64,000 nucleotides of DNA, from assembly GCF_000002515.2 (NCBI RefSeq), contig NC_006037.1, positions 992,001-1,056,000 of the forward strand, read 5' to 3'. Positions within the stretch are counted from its first letter, which is position 1; each line of letters begins with the position of its first letter. Both the position numbers and the translations under genes were made by a program. The DNA is from Kluyveromyces lactis. Taxonomy: Eukaryota; Ascomycota; Saccharomycetes; Saccharomycetales; Saccharomycetaceae. The notes beneath the pieces are model-generated. The model saw only the letters and a program-made list of their open reading frames with translations. It was not told where the DNA came from and ran no database searches. Positions 63,126 through 64,000 of this stretch are shown here, one piece after another.

Positions 63126-64000
63126 CACCCCCGACTAGGAGAAAGCTATTGTATCCAGTCCTCTGTTAAAAGTTTGAATAGTTTCATACTCAAGGGTTTG
63201 GTTAAGATATCAGCGGTATTCTCTTTGGTTGGGATATATTCTAGGACTAGTCCAAGTTCGTTGCACTCGTCTCTTATCCTCATTGCCCTACTACCAGTGT
63301 GTTTCTTGAGAAACTCTGCATCTTCTTTCCTCTTTATTATTGCCATTGCTGGTTGACTGTCAGTCTTTAGTTTTATTATGGATTTTGTGTTTAGCAACTT
63401 ATCCACCAGTATTTCTATTCCTCTTAAGTACGTTACGCAGTTGCTTATTGAGTAAATTTCTGCCTCGGTGGATGAGACACATGTTAGTTTAATCTTGGAT
63501 GATTTTGCAGCAATTGTCTTGCCATTCCAGAGATATAGCGCTCCAGATTGTGACTTGAAATCATTGTTTCCGGCGAAGGCTGCATCTGAGATGGCAGTAA
63601 TTTCGTTATTTTTTGGTCCGGAATACTTCCATATCAACTTTTTGTCTCTTGTATCCCACAAGTACTGGCACAATTGTGCAGCACGATCTAAAACCTTGGC
63701 ACTGGGATATAATTGGTGTTGTGCCAAGATGTTCACATAGTATAGGATTTCAAATCTGAATTTGTGTCCTACATAGGAAGCAAGTCCTACTAGTCTCTGC
63801 AAATGCTTCACTTTATCCTTGTAATCCTGATCATCGAGAGTGAGGTCCTCTCCTGAAGAAATATAGTCTCCAGGACATCCTGGAACCTTTCTCTGTCTAG
63901 GATGGGAGTATAGCGGTACTCCTAAATGTGGGAGTTTATCTTCCAGTGATTTCTGCATTCCGAATTTCATATATTCTCCTTTCTTGTATTCTAATTCAAC
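63126..64000 (-). mobile_element. Ty1/copia internal region, 3' end of pol (RNase H)
   Basis: The end of the polyprotein of a Ty1/copia-type LTR retrotransposon, covering the end of reverse transcriptase and RNase H. RNase H hallmarks are ISDAAFAGN, SSTEAEIYSI, KTDSQPAM and the C-terminal EYIPTKENTADILTKPL, all typical of copia elements. The open frame reaches the window edge. The visible part looks whole, which with the crisp LTR suggests a fairly young insertion. Confidence 0.93.

Overview
The window is nuclear DNA of a budding yeast of the family Saccharomycetaceae, most likely a pre-whole-genome-duplication species of the Kluyveromyces type. The reasons are dense short-intergenic genes with clear Saccharomyces cerevisiae orthologs, one intron with textbook yeast signals (GTATGT, TACTAAC, CAG), S. 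cerevisiae-like local gene order (a THO2-YSF3-SRV2-NAM9-EAF7-FPR1 block and a SUI2-MHO1-TDH block), and lineage-specific additions that S. cerevisiae lacks. The species call is inference; no database search was possible.

Left part (1-33.3 kb) is conserved housekeeping DNA. MMS21 (cut by the window edge), SLM5, PGA2 and RPC31 are followed by INN1 and a tandem, divergent INN1-like C2 gene. Next come THO2, the intron-bearing YSF3, an orphan RRM protein, SRV2, NAM9, EAF7 and FPR1. A dual PIR/GPI cell-wall protein and a GAP1/HIP1-type amino-acid permease follow, then a tuberin (TSC2) homolog with a recognisable Rap-GAP domain, SUI2 (eIF2 alpha), MHO1 and a GAPDH gene. Themes are mRNA biogenesis (THO2, YSF3, RRM protein), growth and nutrient control (TSC2, permease, SUI2), and cytokinesis and cell wall.

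Middle part (33.3-46 kb) becomes sparse and surface-related. It holds an MNN1-family alpha-1,3-mannosyltransferase with a frame break, an unrecognised basic protein, and a large flocculin-type adhesin. The adhesin has an N-terminal PA14 domain and near-perfect 135-bp and 150-bp tandem repeats. About 3.5 kb without convincing genes follows, ending in a 59-codon membrane-protein ORF behind a consensus TATA box.

Right part (46-64 kb) looks subtelomeric. It contains gene relics, a DUP-family two-TM protein, and a small family of Kex2-site-bearing membrane-anchored precursor proteins with a K1-killer-like domain order (two apparently whole, one fossil). Six Ty1/copia LTRs or remnants lie in it, all in one orientation. 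It also has a GNAT acetyltransferase that looks bacterial in origin and a CYB2-like flavocytochrome gene broken by a frame change and by a copia insertion whose 3' LTR and RNase H region run off the window end. No tRNA, rRNA, CRISPR or centromere was found.
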